Origin: Paenibacillus antri
Lineage (GTDB): Bacteria > Bacillota > Bacilli > Paenibacillales > YIM-B00363
Assembly: GCF_005765165.1 (NCBI RefSeq)
Contig: NZ_VCIW01000037.1
Span: 1 to 32,612 of the forward strand
Direction: 5' to 3'
Length of the DNA: 32,612 nucleotides
Translations under genes and position numbers: made by a program
The notes under the pieces: model-generated
Databases searched by the model: none
Told to the model about the DNA's origin: nothing
What the model saw: the letters and a program-made list of their open reading frames with translations, nothing else
Part shown: positions 1 through 7,513 of the stretch, in pieces
Position numbering within the stretch: the stretch's first letter is position 1
How the letters are laid out: each line of letters opens with the position of its first letter

Positions 1-491
1 TCTCGTTTCATCGCCTACCGTTTTTAAACACACTCGATCCGCGCCGAATCCACCCGCGTTACGCTCAATGTCGCACCCATGCGCCTTATATCGCCCTTGT
101 CGCCTCGCGCCGCTTTCCCCTATGTTCCGCCCTAACGTCTATACCGCCCCTCCACATCGAACTTTTCCGCACTTTCGTTCCGTTCTCGCTCCCATCGCCT
201 ACCGTTTTTAAACACACTCGATCCGCGCCGATTCCACCCGCGTTACGCTCAATGTCGCACCCATGCGCCTTATATCGCCCTTGTCGCCTCGCGCCGCTTT
301 CCCCTATGTTCCGCCCTAACGTCTATACCGCCCCTCCACATCGAACTTTTCCGCACTTTCGTTCCGTTCTCGCTCCCATCGCCTACCGTTTTTAAACACG
401 CTCGATCTGCGCCGATTCCACCCGCGTTACGCTCAATGTCGCACCCATGCGCCTTATATCGCCCTTGTCGCCTCGCGCCGCTTTCCCCTAT
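1..491. repeat. 184-bp direct tandem repeat, about 2.7 copies, open at the left edge
   Basis: Copies begin at 11, 195 and 379, a constant 184-bp period. Copy 1 (11-194) and copy 2 (195-378) differ at a single base that I can see (A48 versus T232). Copy 3 has two further changes near 400-411 and stops at 491, just before a nuclease gene. The ten bases before 11 only partly match the end of a unit, so the array may or may not continue past the window. The unit is strongly pyrimidine-rich on the plus strand, contains no convincing ORF, and carries no short internal repeat with spacers, so it is not a CRISPR array. Near-identity suggests recent duplication or ongoing homogenisation. Confidence 0.93.
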
Positions 492-494
492 AAT
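465..494 (+). promoter_or_regulatory. SigA-type promoter made at the repeat/gene junction
   Basis: A -35 TTGTCG (465-470) and a perfect -10 TATAAT (489-494) are separated by 18 bp. The -35 and the first bases of the -10 belong to the third 184-bp repeat. The last three bases of the -10 come from the unique sequence after the repeat ends. The earlier copies read TATGTT at the same place, so only the gene-proximal copy has a consensus -10. It would drive the leader terminator and the nuclease gene. Activity is inferred from sequence alone. Confidence 0.6.
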
Positions 495-506
495 GGAAAA
501 CGAGAC

Positions 507-556
507 GAAGAACGTCCCGACCCCCTTATGGGCTGATCGGGACGTTCTTCTTTTTT
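507..556 (+). terminator. intrinsic terminator in the 5' leader of the nuclease gene (possible attenuator)
   Basis: A perfect 14-bp stem (GAAGAACGTCCCGA at 507-520 with its complement at 537-550) is closed by a 16-nt loop and followed directly by six T residues. It starts about 13 nt after the -10 box and ends 3 nt before the ribosome site AAAGGAGG (560-567). Most transcripts from the upstream promoter should therefore stop before the coding region unless there is antitermination. No T-box, riboswitch fold or leader peptide is evident in the short leader. Confidence 0.8.
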
Positions 557-578
557 ATCAAAGGAGGTTTATGACGAC

Positions 579-1256
579 ATGGCGACGGCGTTCGAAGACG
601 CAACATCGAAATGGCTCGACGACCATCGCTCCAGGCGGTCCGGAAGCCGGCTCGAGCGAATCGCTAGAGGGCTCGGACATGCGGAACGTTTGTTTTTGCG
701 GAACGTCTGGCACCCGCTCCGGGGCGACTTCGAGCATCTGCATCCGGAGTACGAAGTCCTCGACTGGAGAGGTCGCCCCTACTACGCGGATTTCGCCTGG
801 CTGCCCGGGTATGCTAGCTTGCTGTTCGAGATCAAAGGCTACGGTCCCCACGTTCGAGACATGGATCGGCAAAAGTACTGCAACGAGCTGAACCGCGAGA
901 CGTTCCTGCTGACGGTCGGGTATCGCGTCGTCTCCCTCTCGTACGACGATGTAGAGCAACGACCCGAGCTCAGCCGCTCGATGATCCGCCTCGTGCTCGG
1001 CAACTACGACCCTGCGCGCGCCCCCGCGTCTCGCGCCTTGCTGGCGGAGAAGGAGATCATCCGGTTGGCGTTCCGGAAGGCGGAGCCGATTCGACCCGTG
1101 GACGTCGTCCGTCACTTCGAGATCGACGCGAAAACCGCGACGAAGATGCTGCGCCAGCTCTGCGAGAAGGGGTGGCTGCGGCCGTGCCCTCGAGGGCGAG
1201 GCGAGCGGAACGTCCGGTACGAGTTGACGCGAGGTGCGATGGAGTATTTCCTTTAG
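579..1256 (+). CDS. PD-(D/E)XK-like nuclease with C-terminal winged helix
   Basis: The 225-residue protein has a central segment with the layout of a PD-(D/E)XK nuclease core. Asp71 lies in a YADFAW strand, followed by Glu84-Ile-Lys86 in a FEIKGYG strand, and a conserved-looking QKYCNEL helix near residue 98 fits. Residues about 155-220 look like a winged helix-turn-helix (a TATKMLRQLCEKGWL recognition region and a basic wing). A combined DNA-cutting and DNA-binding protein is the simplest reading; the target is unknown. The ATG at 571 is in another frame and only 3 nt from the ribosome site, so 579 (11-nt spacing) is chosen. It stands alone, behind a leader terminator, with a repeat array starting 3 nt after its stop. 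The fold assignment is from motifs only. Confidence 0.72.
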   Translation: MATAFEDATSKWLDDHRSRRSGSRLERIARGLGHAERLFLRNVWHPLRGDFEHLHPEYEVLDWRGRPYYADFAWLPGYASLLFEIKGYGPHVRDMDRQKYCNELNRETFLLTVGYRVVSLSYDDVEQRPELSRSMIRLVLGNYDPARAPASRALLAEKEIIRLAFRKAEPIRPVDVVRHFEIDAKTATKMLRQLCEKGWLRPCPRGRGERNVRYELTRGAMEYFL

Positions 1257-1258
1257 AC

Positions 1259-1435
1259 GGAAATCCTCCCACTAATCCGGGCACCCGTGGTCCGCGGTGC
1301 CGAACTAAAAGGAAAACCTCCCACTAATTCAGCCAAAAGCCGGGCTTCAAGACGCCTCGGGGCCAATTAGAGGGAGGTTTTCCGTGTAATGTGCGAATTC
1401 GGAGCCCATCCAGGCAAATTAGAGGGAGCTTTTCC
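1259..1435. repeat. array of four 20-bp repeats at 52/53/52-bp spacing, orientation F-F-R-R
   Basis: Four copies of GGAAAAYCTCCCNCTWATTC occupy 1259-1278 and 1311-1330 (forward) and 1364-1383 and 1416-1435 (reverse complement). Spacers are 32, 33 and 32 nt and do not resemble each other. The whole is symmetric about position 1347. The inner pair is complementary at 18 of 20 positions and the outer pair at about 15 of 20, so a transcript could fold into nested stems. The first spacer holds its own small hairpin (GGCACC/GGTGCC). The array begins 3 nt after the nuclease stop codon. The same motif and spacing recur at 19651-19775. Confidence 0.9.
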
Positions 1436-1490
1436 CGCTAATGCCAGGGGGATGGGCAGCAGGGGGTTCGGCGCACCGGCGCCCGACGCC

Positions 1491-3017
1491 TCAGCCGCCG
1501 GCGAAGAACGCGCGCAGCGGCGCCTGCAGCGGCTCGTAGCCGCGCTCGTAGAGCGCGCGGTATGCCGCCGCGCGCGTCGCGTCCGGCGCGATCGTGCGCG
1601 TCGCCGCGCCGCCCGCCGCGAGCCCGGCCCGCGCCGCCTCGACGGCTTGCTCGGCGTCCGCGTACAGCCCGGCGCCGACGCCGGCCGCGAGCGCCGCGCC
1701 GAGCAGCGTCGCTTCCGGCACGCCCGGCAGCGCCAGCTCGCAACCCGTGATGTCCGCCTTCACGGACAGCCACAGCGGGTTGCGCGTGCCGCCGCCGACG
1801 ACGAGCAGCCGCTCGATGGCGCCGGCCGTCAGCCGCTCCGCGCTGCGCTTCATCATCTCGAGCTGGTACGCCGTCCCCTCGAGCACCGCCTTCAGCATAT
1901 CCGCCCGGCCGTGCGACTTCGCGAGGCCGACGAAGCCGGCGCGCATATGCGAATCCGGCAGCGGCGCCCCGCTGCCCGCCAAATACGGGAAGTACAAAAT
2001 GCCCGTCGGTCCCGGCGCCGCGTCGTCGCACAACGCGAGCAGCTGCTCGTACGTTAACGCGGGGTCGCCGAGAAGGTCTCGCATCCACTCGACCGAGCCG
2101 CCCGAAGACGATTGGCCGCCCATCCAGAAATAACGCCCCGCGGCGATGTGGACGCCGAACGACAGGCCGGTCTCGTAGTCGGCCCGCGTCAGCTCGCGCG
2201 CGTCGAGCGTGCCCACCAGTGTCTCCGCCGTCCCCATCGAGTCGTACACCGCGCCCGGCCGAATCGCCCCGACGGCGAGCGCCGCCGCGACGTGATCGTG
2301 CCCGGCGATCGCCACCTGCGTCGACGAGGTCAATCCGCCGCCGCACAGCTCCGGCAGCACGCCGCCGATCGGCGCGCCGCCCGGCACCGCCTCGGGGAAC
2401 AGTCCTTCCGGCAAGCCGAAGTGCCGCACCCACTCGACGTCCCACGCCCTGCGGTCGATCCGGTACGCGTACGTGCGCGCCGCGAGCGAATCGTCGAACG
2501 CCATGCGGCCCGTCAGCCGGTAAGCGATCCAGCTGGAGGCGGACAACCAGACCGGGTCGCCCCCGGTCAGCGCGTCCGGCGCGTGCTCGCGGATCCATAA
2601 AATTTTCGCCAATCCGAGCTTAAAGCTGCCGTGCAGCCCCGAGCGGACGAACCGCTCGTACGGATCCGATTCCCGCTTGATCAACGCCGACTGCGGCTCC
2701 GAGCACGTGTCGAACCAAGGCAGGAACGGCGAACGCGGCGCCCCCGTCGACCGCTCGACCACGAGTCCGCTCTCCGCCATCGACGCGATGCCGATCGACG
2801 CCGCGGCGACGCCGCCGAGCGGTGCGAGCGCTTCCTTGAGCGCCGAATATAAAGATCCCCACATGCGCTCGGGATCGTAATAGCTGATGCCGAGCCGCTC
2901 GTCCCGAAGCGTCTCCGTCGGGCGGCTCACCACGGCGAGCTGGCGCCCGTCCTCCGCGAATACGCCGACCTTGCTGTTCGTCGTGCCGATATCGATGCCA
3001 ACCGTTACAATCGTCAA
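1491..3017 (-). CDS. FGGY-family carbohydrate kinase
   Basis: The 508-residue protein has the two-lobed ASKHA kinase layout: an N-terminal phosphate loop (GIDIGTTNSKVGVF, residues 7-20), a GHDH motif (239-242) whose Asp241 is the likely catalytic base, GTAETLVG near 262-269, and an adenosine-site VVGGGTRNPLW near 406-416. It should phosphorylate a sugar or polyol with ATP in the cytosol. The substrate (xylulose, gluconate, fuculose or other) cannot be told from sequence. The start is a TTG codon with GGGAGG 6 nt upstream. It lies 82 nt after the diguanylate cyclase gene and may be cotranscribed with it. No uptake genes sit beside it; the nearest sugar importer is about 17 kb away. Confidence 0.9.
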   Translation of the reverse strand: MTIVTVGIDIGTTNSKVGVFAEDGRQLAVVSRPTETLRDERLGISYYDPERMWGSLYSALKEALAPLGGVAAASIGIASMAESGLVVERSTGAPRSPFLPWFDTCSEPQSALIKRESDPYERFVRSGLHGSFKLGLAKILWIREHAPDALTGGDPVWLSASSWIAYRLTGRMAFDDSLAARTYAYRIDRRAWDVEWVRHFGLPEGLFPEAVPGGAPIGGVLPELCGGGLTSSTQVAIAGHDHVAAALAVGAIRPGAVYDSMGTAETLVGTLDARELTRADYETGLSFGVHIAAGRYFWMGGQSSSGGSVEWMRDLLGDPALTYEQLLALCDDAAPGPTGILYFPYLAGSGAPLPDSHMRAGFVGLAKSHGRADMLKAVLEGTAYQLEMMKRSAERLTAGAIERLLVVGGGTRNPLWLSVKADITGCELALPGVPEATLLGAALAAGVGAGLYADAEQAVEAARAGLAAGGAATRTIAPDATRAAAYRALYERGYEPLQAPLRAFFAGG

Positions 3018-3099
3018 GATGGTCCTCCCGTTTCCCGCATGCGATTCGCGCGTCCGTCCGCCTAGGCGACAAGGGTCAAGCGACTAAGCGACTACGGCG

Positions 3100-4764
3100 T
3101 CAAGCGACGACGACGCGATTGCGCCCTTGCTCCTTCGCTCGATATAACGCCGCGTCGGCTTTCCGCATCACCTCGACGAGGAACTGCTTCGGGTTCTCGT
3201 CCTCGTAGCTGTCTCCGTCGACGCTGATCAATCCCATGCTGATCGTAATTTGAATGTCTCCGCGGTCCGTCGCGACGACCTGCGATTCGACGATGCGCCG
3301 AAGCTGCTCCGCCAAGCGGTACGCGTCCCGATTTTCCGTGTGCGGCAAGTAAATCGTGAACTCCTCGCCGCCGTAGCGGGCGAAGATGTCGCTCTCCCGC
3401 AGCCGCGCGCGGATGAGCGTGGACGTATGCCGGAGCACCTCGTCCCCGATATGATGCCCGTAGGTGTCGTTAATTTGCTTGAAGTGATCCACGTCGAACA
3501 AAATGAGCGAAAACGGCACGCGATACCGCTGCTCGACGGCGATCTGATACTCCAGCATCTGAAACAGATATCTTCTATTATAACATCCCGTGAGCGGATC
3601 CGTCGTGGCGAGCAGCTCGAGCTTCCGATTCGCGACCGACAGCTCCTCCTGCATGAGCGTCAGCTCGCCGTTGCGCAAGGTCAAATCCTCGTTGCGGTCG
3701 TGCAGCTCGTGCACGAGCCGGCGCCACTCCGTGACGTCCTGCAGCGTGACGATCCGCCCGACGTAAGAGCCGTTGTCGCTGTAGATCGGCGTAATTTTCA
3801 CGGTGACGTGGATCGGCGCTTGCTCCCGAACGAGCACCTCCGTCTGCAGAAACTTCCCCGTCTCGTTGAAATACGAACTTAGGAAGCCGCGGCCGAAGCC
3901 GGGCTCGAGCGCGCCTTCCATGAGCGACTCGATCGGGAACGGCTGCCCGACCGTCATCGGGAAAAATCGCGTCGCCACCGCGTTTCGGTCGAGCACGTTG
4001 TGACGATCGTCAAGAATGACGATGCCGGTGTCCATGCTGTCCACGACCTCGCGCAGCGCGATGGAAATAATCCGGAACGCGTTGTTTTTCCGGATCGCAA
4101 TGACGAAGCAGATGTCGGAGAAGACGATGCCGAGGGACGTAAGGCCGGTGACATTTTCCAAATGAGGAAACAACGGCGTCGACGTATAGACGGTATCGAG
4201 CAGCGCAAGCAGCAGCATGATCGACTGTCCGAGCAGGAACAGCACGATCTGCCGCCGGAATCCGAAATCCTTCGTCTTGAACAGCGCGCGAATCATGACG
4301 ACGCTGCCGAGCAGCACGTACAGCACGCTGATGCCGGCCAAATACCAGAAGACGGGACCGTACGTCCGCTCGGCGAGCCACGTCGTCGGCGTCGCCGCGA
4401 ACAAGCCGTGCCAAGGATTCAAGGTGACGAGCACCGCCGCGACGAGCGCCGGCAGGCCCAGCACCAGATACCCCGCCTTCTTCATCCGATACAGACCCTT
4501 GGTCAACATGAGCGAAAACATAAGCCACCCGTAGCCGAGGAACGAGAGTCCGACGAACGCCAAATTCACGGCATACCACTGGTAGTCCTGATCGGGCGTA
4601 ATCGACAGCATGAACATGCCGTACGGCCACGTCATCATGGCGATATGGAAGGCGATATATACTTTATGCAGCTGCCGTATTTCGTTGGTGAATAAGACGT
4701 ACAGAAATAGAAAAAGTAAAGCGAGGGCCGAGAGGAAATCAATCCCGTTAAACGTTTGTTCCAT
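3100..4764 (-). CDS. membrane diguanylate cyclase (7TM sensor, PAS, GGDEF)
   Basis: This 554-residue protein should make cyclic di-GMP from two GTP at the membrane. About seven hydrophobic helices span residues 8-225 (histidine-kinase N-terminal 7TM type). They are followed by a PAS-like region (about 236-355), a short coiled-coil linker (355-390) and a GGDEF domain (about 391-554). The active-site motif GGEEF is intact at 465-469, and an RxxD inhibitory site (RESD, 456-459) lies five residues before it, so product inhibition is likely. No EAL domain is present. The ATG at 4764 has AAGGAG 6 nt upstream. A TATAAT on the minus strand at 4806-4811 is a plausible -10, but its -35 is poor. The ligand of the 7TM part is unknown. 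Confidence 0.93.
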   Translation of the reverse strand: MEQTFNGIDFLSALALLFLFLYVLFTNEIRQLHKVYIAFHIAMMTWPYGMFMLSITPDQDYQWYAVNLAFVGLSFLGYGWLMFSLMLTKGLYRMKKAGYLVLGLPALVAAVLVTLNPWHGLFAATPTTWLAERTYGPVFWYLAGISVLYVLLGSVVMIRALFKTKDFGFRRQIVLFLLGQSIMLLLALLDTVYTSTPLFPHLENVTGLTSLGIVFSDICFVIAIRKNNAFRIISIALREVVDSMDTGIVILDDRHNVLDRNAVATRFFPMTVGQPFPIESLMEGALEPGFGRGFLSSYFNETGKFLQTEVLVREQAPIHVTVKITPIYSDNGSYVGRIVTLQDVTEWRRLVHELHDRNEDLTLRNGELTLMQEELSVANRKLELLATTDPLTGCYNRRYLFQMLEYQIAVEQRYRVPFSLILFDVDHFKQINDTYGHHIGDEVLRHTSTLIRARLRESDIFARYGGEEFTIYLPHTENRDAYRLAEQLRRIVESQVVATDRGDIQITISMGLISVDGDSYEDENPKQFLVEVMRKADAALYRAKEQGRNRVVVA

Positions 4765-4871
4765 AGGGAGCTCCTTACGGGTAGATAGGTCTTTTTAACC
4801 AAGGGATTATATTCGCTTCGGTTTGGAGATTTCCTTTTTTTATGTGAAAATTAATAAAGGAGGGATTTTAT

Positions 4872-5891
4872 ATGTCTTCATCTTTGTTCTCGCCGTTCGA
4901 AATTCGAGGCGTCTCGCTCAGAAACCGGATCGTCATGTCGCCGATGTGTATGTACAGTTGTTTCGAAAAGGACGGGAAGGCGACCCCGTGGCACGTCACC
5001 CACTACGCCAGCCGGGCGGCCGGCGGCGTCGGCCTCGTCATGACCGAGGCGACCGCCGTCTTGCCCGAAGGCCGCATCTCCGACGAGGACCTCGGCATCT
5101 GGTCGGACGATCACGTCGCCGGCCTTCGCCAGGTGACGGACGCCTGCCGCGCCGCCGGCGCGAAGACCGGCATCCAGCTCGCGCACGCCGGGCGCAAGTC
5201 CGAGGCGGACGGACGCGTCGTCGGACCGTCGGCCGTCGCGTTCAACGACCGCTACCGGACGCCCGAGGCGATGACCGAAGCGGACATCGCCGCCGCGGTC
5301 GCCGCCTTCCGGGACGGCGCGCGGCGGGCGAAGGACGCCGGCTTCGACGTCGTCGAGCTGCACGCGGCGCACGGGTATTTGCTGAGCGAGTTCCTCTCGC
5401 CGCTCGCGAACTTCCGCACGGATCGGTACGGCGGCGACGCGGAAGGCCGCTTCCGCATCCTCGCCGAGACGATCGAAGCGGTTCGCGGCGTATGGGACGG
5501 CCCGCTGTTTCTGCGCCTGTCGCTGAACGAATACGCGGAAGGCGGCACGCCGCTCTCGGACTTCGTCGAATTCGCCCGGCGGGCCAAGGCGCTCGGCGTC
5601 GACCTCGTCGACTGCAGCTCCGGCGGCGTCGTGCCGGCGCGCGTCGACGCGTATCCCGGCTACCAAGTGCCGGCCGCGGAGGTCGTGCGCCGCGAGGCGG
5701 ACATCCCCGTCGGGGCGGTCGGGCTTATCGCGGAGCCCGCGTTCGCCGAGCATCTCGTCCGGACCGGCCGCGCCGACCTCGTCTTCCTCGGCCGCGCGCT
5801 GCTGCGCGATCCGTATTGGGCGCTGCACGCGGCGAAGACGCTCGGCGCCGAGGCGCCGATCCCGCAGCAGTACGCGCGAGGCTGGGCGTAA
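4872..5891 (+). CDS. namA: NADPH dehydrogenase / ene-reductase of the YqjM type
   Basis: The 339-residue FMN TIM-barrel enzyme of the Old Yellow Enzyme family matches the Bacillus subtilis YqjM layout position by position. Cys26 and Tyr28 lie in PMCMYS, the substrate-binding pair His164/His167 in ELHAAHGYL, and RYGG follows near 185. It reduces the C=C bond of alpha,beta-unsaturated aldehydes, ketones and nitro compounds with NADPH and is linked to oxidative and electrophile stress. A strong AAAGGAGGG precedes the ATG. It is divergent from the diguanylate cyclase across a 107-nt AT-rich intergenic stretch. A stress role would fit with the MhqD-like and universal stress genes just downstream. 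Confidence 0.95.
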   Translation: MSSSLFSPFEIRGVSLRNRIVMSPMCMYSCFEKDGKATPWHVTHYASRAAGGVGLVMTEATAVLPEGRISDEDLGIWSDDHVAGLRQVTDACRAAGAKTGIQLAHAGRKSEADGRVVGPSAVAFNDRYRTPEAMTEADIAAAVAAFRDGARRAKDAGFDVVELHAAHGYLLSEFLSPLANFRTDRYGGDAEGRFRILAETIEAVRGVWDGPLFLRLSLNEYAEGGTPLSDFVEFARRAKALGVDLVDCSSGGVVPARVDAYPGYQVPAAEVVRREADIPVGAVGLIAEPAFAEHLVRTGRADLVFLGRALLRDPYWALHAAKTLGAEAPIPQQYARGWA

Positions 5892-5897
5892 CAGGTC

Positions 5898-5946
5898 AAA
5901 AGAAAACCGCCGCCGAAGGAGAGCTTCCGCTTCCCTTCGGCGACGG
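5898..5946 (-). terminator. intrinsic terminator for the small minus-strand gene, convergent with namA
   Basis: A 13-bp stem with one mismatch (5907-5919 with 5934-5946, core CGCCGAAGG) encloses a 14-nt loop. Read on the minus strand it is followed by a T tract, TTTTCTTTT. It lies 10 nt beyond the stop of the 68-residue gene and 6 nt beyond namA. On the plus strand there is no T tract after the stem, so it probably serves the minus-strand gene chiefly. Confidence 0.75.
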
Positions 5947-5955
5947 TCCGCGCCG

Positions 5956-6162
5956 TTACGTCGGCCGATATCCGTCGTTCTTCCCGAGATCTTCGCCGTC
6001 TCGAAGGAACGTGACATCGTTGCCGCCCGAGAAATAATCGTCCTTGATCTGCTCGCGGGTTTCCGCCGCGCCCGCCTCGTCGCCCGCTTCGCCGCTCGCG
6101 ACGTCGTTATAGGACGCTAGCAGCGCCTCGCCGGCAGGATTGTTTCGCTTATCTCTAGCCAA
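5956..6162 (-). CDS. small acidic conserved-looking protein, function unknown
   Basis: The 68-residue protein starts at a TTG codon (6160-6162), with AAGGGAG 11 nt upstream and a weaker AAGGCGG closer. Reasons to believe it: a plausible start, a proper terminator 10 nt after the stop, and a coherent hydrophilic sequence (starts MARDKRNNPAG, ends EDLGKNDGYRPT) rich in Asp, Glu, Gly and Asn. It has no membrane segment or signal peptide. It resembles in style the small hydrophilic spore-associated or stress proteins of Bacillales, but I cannot name the family. The same frame stays open upstream to 6996, but that extension is a shadow of the MhqD-like gene on the other strand. Confidence 0.7.
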   Translation of the reverse strand: MARDKRNNPAGEALLASYNDVASGEAGDEAGAAETREQIKDDYFSGGNDVTFLRDGEDLGKNDGYRPT

Positions 6163-6261
6163 GCCGCCTTCAACTCCCTTCCTCGAATTACTTACAGATT
6201 GCCTCGCCGCCGCGCTTCTGATACATGCGGCGGAACCGCGGAACAACCTTGAACGAGAGGA

Positions 6262-6891
6262 ATGACGACGTCTATGAAACATATTTATCGCGAAGGCGCC
6301 GGCGAAGACAAGCCGGTCCTGCTGCTGCTGCACGGCACCGGCGGCGACGAAGAGAGTCTGCTCGAGCTCGCATCGCGGATCGACGCCGAAGCCGCCGTCC
6401 TGAGCGTGCGCGGCAACGTGCTCGAGAACGGCATGCCCCGCTTCTTCCGCCGGATCTCCGAAGGGGTGTTCGACGAAGCGGACCTCGCGTTCCGCACCCA
6501 GGAGCTGCATAACTTCCTGCACGACGCGTCGCTGCAGTACGGCTTCGCTCGGGAGCGGGTCGTCGCCGTCGGGTATTCGAACGGCGCGAATATCGCGGGA
6601 AGTCTTCTTTTCCAACACGAAGACGCGCTGCAAGCCGCCATCCTGTTCCGCCCGATGGTGCCCCGCCGCGGCGTCCCGCTGCCCCGCCTGGACGGCCTGC
6701 CGGTGTTTATCGGCGCGGGCGAGACCGATCCGCTCATTCCGAAAGCGGAAACGGAGGAGCTGCGGTCGCTGTTGGAAGGCGCCGGCGCCGCGGTGACGCT
6801 GCACTGGGAGCCGGCCGGCCATCAGTTGGCGAATACCGAGATCGACGCCGCCGCGGCATGGGTACGCTCCCTCCCCGGCCCGAACGAATAA
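6262..6891 (+). CDS. mhqD: MhqD/YodD-like alpha/beta hydrolase (carboxylesterase)
   Basis: The 209-residue serine hydrolase has an HGTGGDE oxyanion loop (residues 24-30), a GYSNG nucleophile elbow with Ser106, acid Asp156 in AGETDPLIP and base His187 in PAGHQL. These form a complete catalytic triad. The SVRGNVLENGMPRFFRR stretch recalls B. subtilis MhqD, a hydrolase induced by quinones and other electrophiles, so a role beside NamA in electrophile stress is plausible. Two starts are possible: ATG 6262 has the GAGAGG site only 1 nt away, and ATG 6274 (MKHIY, as in MhqD) has it 13 nt away. The choice is open. The name rests on resemblance, not on a search. Confidence 0.88.
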   Translation: MTTSMKHIYREGAGEDKPVLLLLHGTGGDEESLLELASRIDAEAAVLSVRGNVLENGMPRFFRRISEGVFDEADLAFRTQELHNFLHDASLQYGFARERVVAVGYSNGANIAGSLLFQHEDALQAAILFRPMVPRRGVPLPRLDGLPVFIGAGETDPLIPKAETEELRSLLEGAGAAVTLHWEPAGHQLANTEIDAAAAWVRSLPGPNE

Positions 6892-6941
6892 GCGGCCTCG
6901 ATCTGTGCGTTCGGTCACTGCCCGCGCCGTTCCGCTTCCTA

Positions 6942-6947
6942 TATAAT
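6942..6947 (+). promoter_or_regulatory. -10 box upstream of the universal stress protein gene
   Basis: A perfect TATAAT followed by GG lies 32 nt before the chosen start codon. The -35 region at the expected distance (around 6919-6924) is a poor match. The TATAATGGAA context is the same as in the promoter at 489-494. Transcription from here is inferred. Confidence 0.45.
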
Positions 6948-6979
6948 GGAAGCATAAGACGGATAAGGCGGTGGCCGAC

Positions 6980-7513
6980 ATGTTGTTTCGCAACATCTTA
7001 GTCGCCTACGACGGTTCGGAGCCAAGCCGGAGCGCGCTTCGGAAGGCGATCGAGCTCGCGACGGCGGCGCCGTTTTGCAAAATCGACGTCCTCTATGTCC
7101 GACCTACCCCGACGACGTGGCATCCGGACTTGCCTGCCGCGCCGTTGATCGAATACGAAGAGAGCCGCGCGGCCGAAATCGTCGACGGAGCGCGCGAGAT
7201 GCTTCGGCCCGTGCCGAACCGATGGCGCACGTTCATCGCCGAAGGGCGAGCCGCGAAGGCGATTCTCGCCTTCGCGGGCGAGACCGGCTGCGATCTGATC
7301 GTTCTGGGCAGCCGCGGACGAAGCGGATGGACGGAGCTGTTCCTCGGCAGCGTCAGCCACTACGTCGTGCAGCATTCGCGGGTCCCCGTGCTCGTCATGA
7401 AGCGGCCGCCGGACGAAGGCGAGGTCGTCTCCCTCCGGCAGCCGGCGAAGGAGCGGACGTCCGACGCTCGCGAAGAACGAGACGAGAAGGGGCTGTCCCA
7501 AAAGTCTGAATGA
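6980..7513 (+). CDS. universal stress protein (UspA family)
   Basis: The protein is about 177 residues from ATG 6980. A GTG at 6971 is also in frame, but only the ATG has a sensible distance (8 nt) from AAGGCGG. It opens with a typical beta strand and Asp (NILVAYDGSEPS). It carries the ATP-binding signature G-x2-G-x9-G-S in GSRGRSGWTELFLGS, followed by HSRVPVLVMK, so it belongs to the ATP-binding class. The usual family length is about 140-150 residues. The extra C-terminal tail (about 30 residues) is hydrophilic, and its last ten residues and stop codon are supplied by the end of the adjoining mobile element, so the native C-terminus has probably been replaced. Confidence 0.92.
   Translation: MLFRNILVAYDGSEPSRSALRKAIELATAAPFCKIDVLYVRPTPTTWHPDLPAAPLIEYEESRAAEIVDGAREMLRPVPNRWRTFIAEGRAAKAILAFAGETGCDLIVLGSRGRSGWTELFLGSVSHYVVQHSRVPVLVMKRPPDEGEVVSLRQPAKERTSDAREERDEKGLSQKSE

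Noticed and set aside
1-500. 184-bp repeats as a CRISPR or a replication origin
   Set aside because: There are no short repeats with spacers, no DnaA-box cluster and no replication gene nearby.
1259-1435. Calling the 20-bp repeat array a CRISPR
   Set aside because: Repeat/spacer sizes look similar, but half of the repeats are inverted, only three or four copies exist, and no cas gene is in the window.
4823-6037. 404-residue plus-strand frame overlapping namA
   Set aside because: It is a +1 shadow of namA, rich in Arg and Gly.
5956-6996. 346-residue minus-strand frame covering the small acidic protein
   Set aside because: All but the last 68 codons lie antisense to the MhqD-like gene and look random; the real start is the TTG at 6162.
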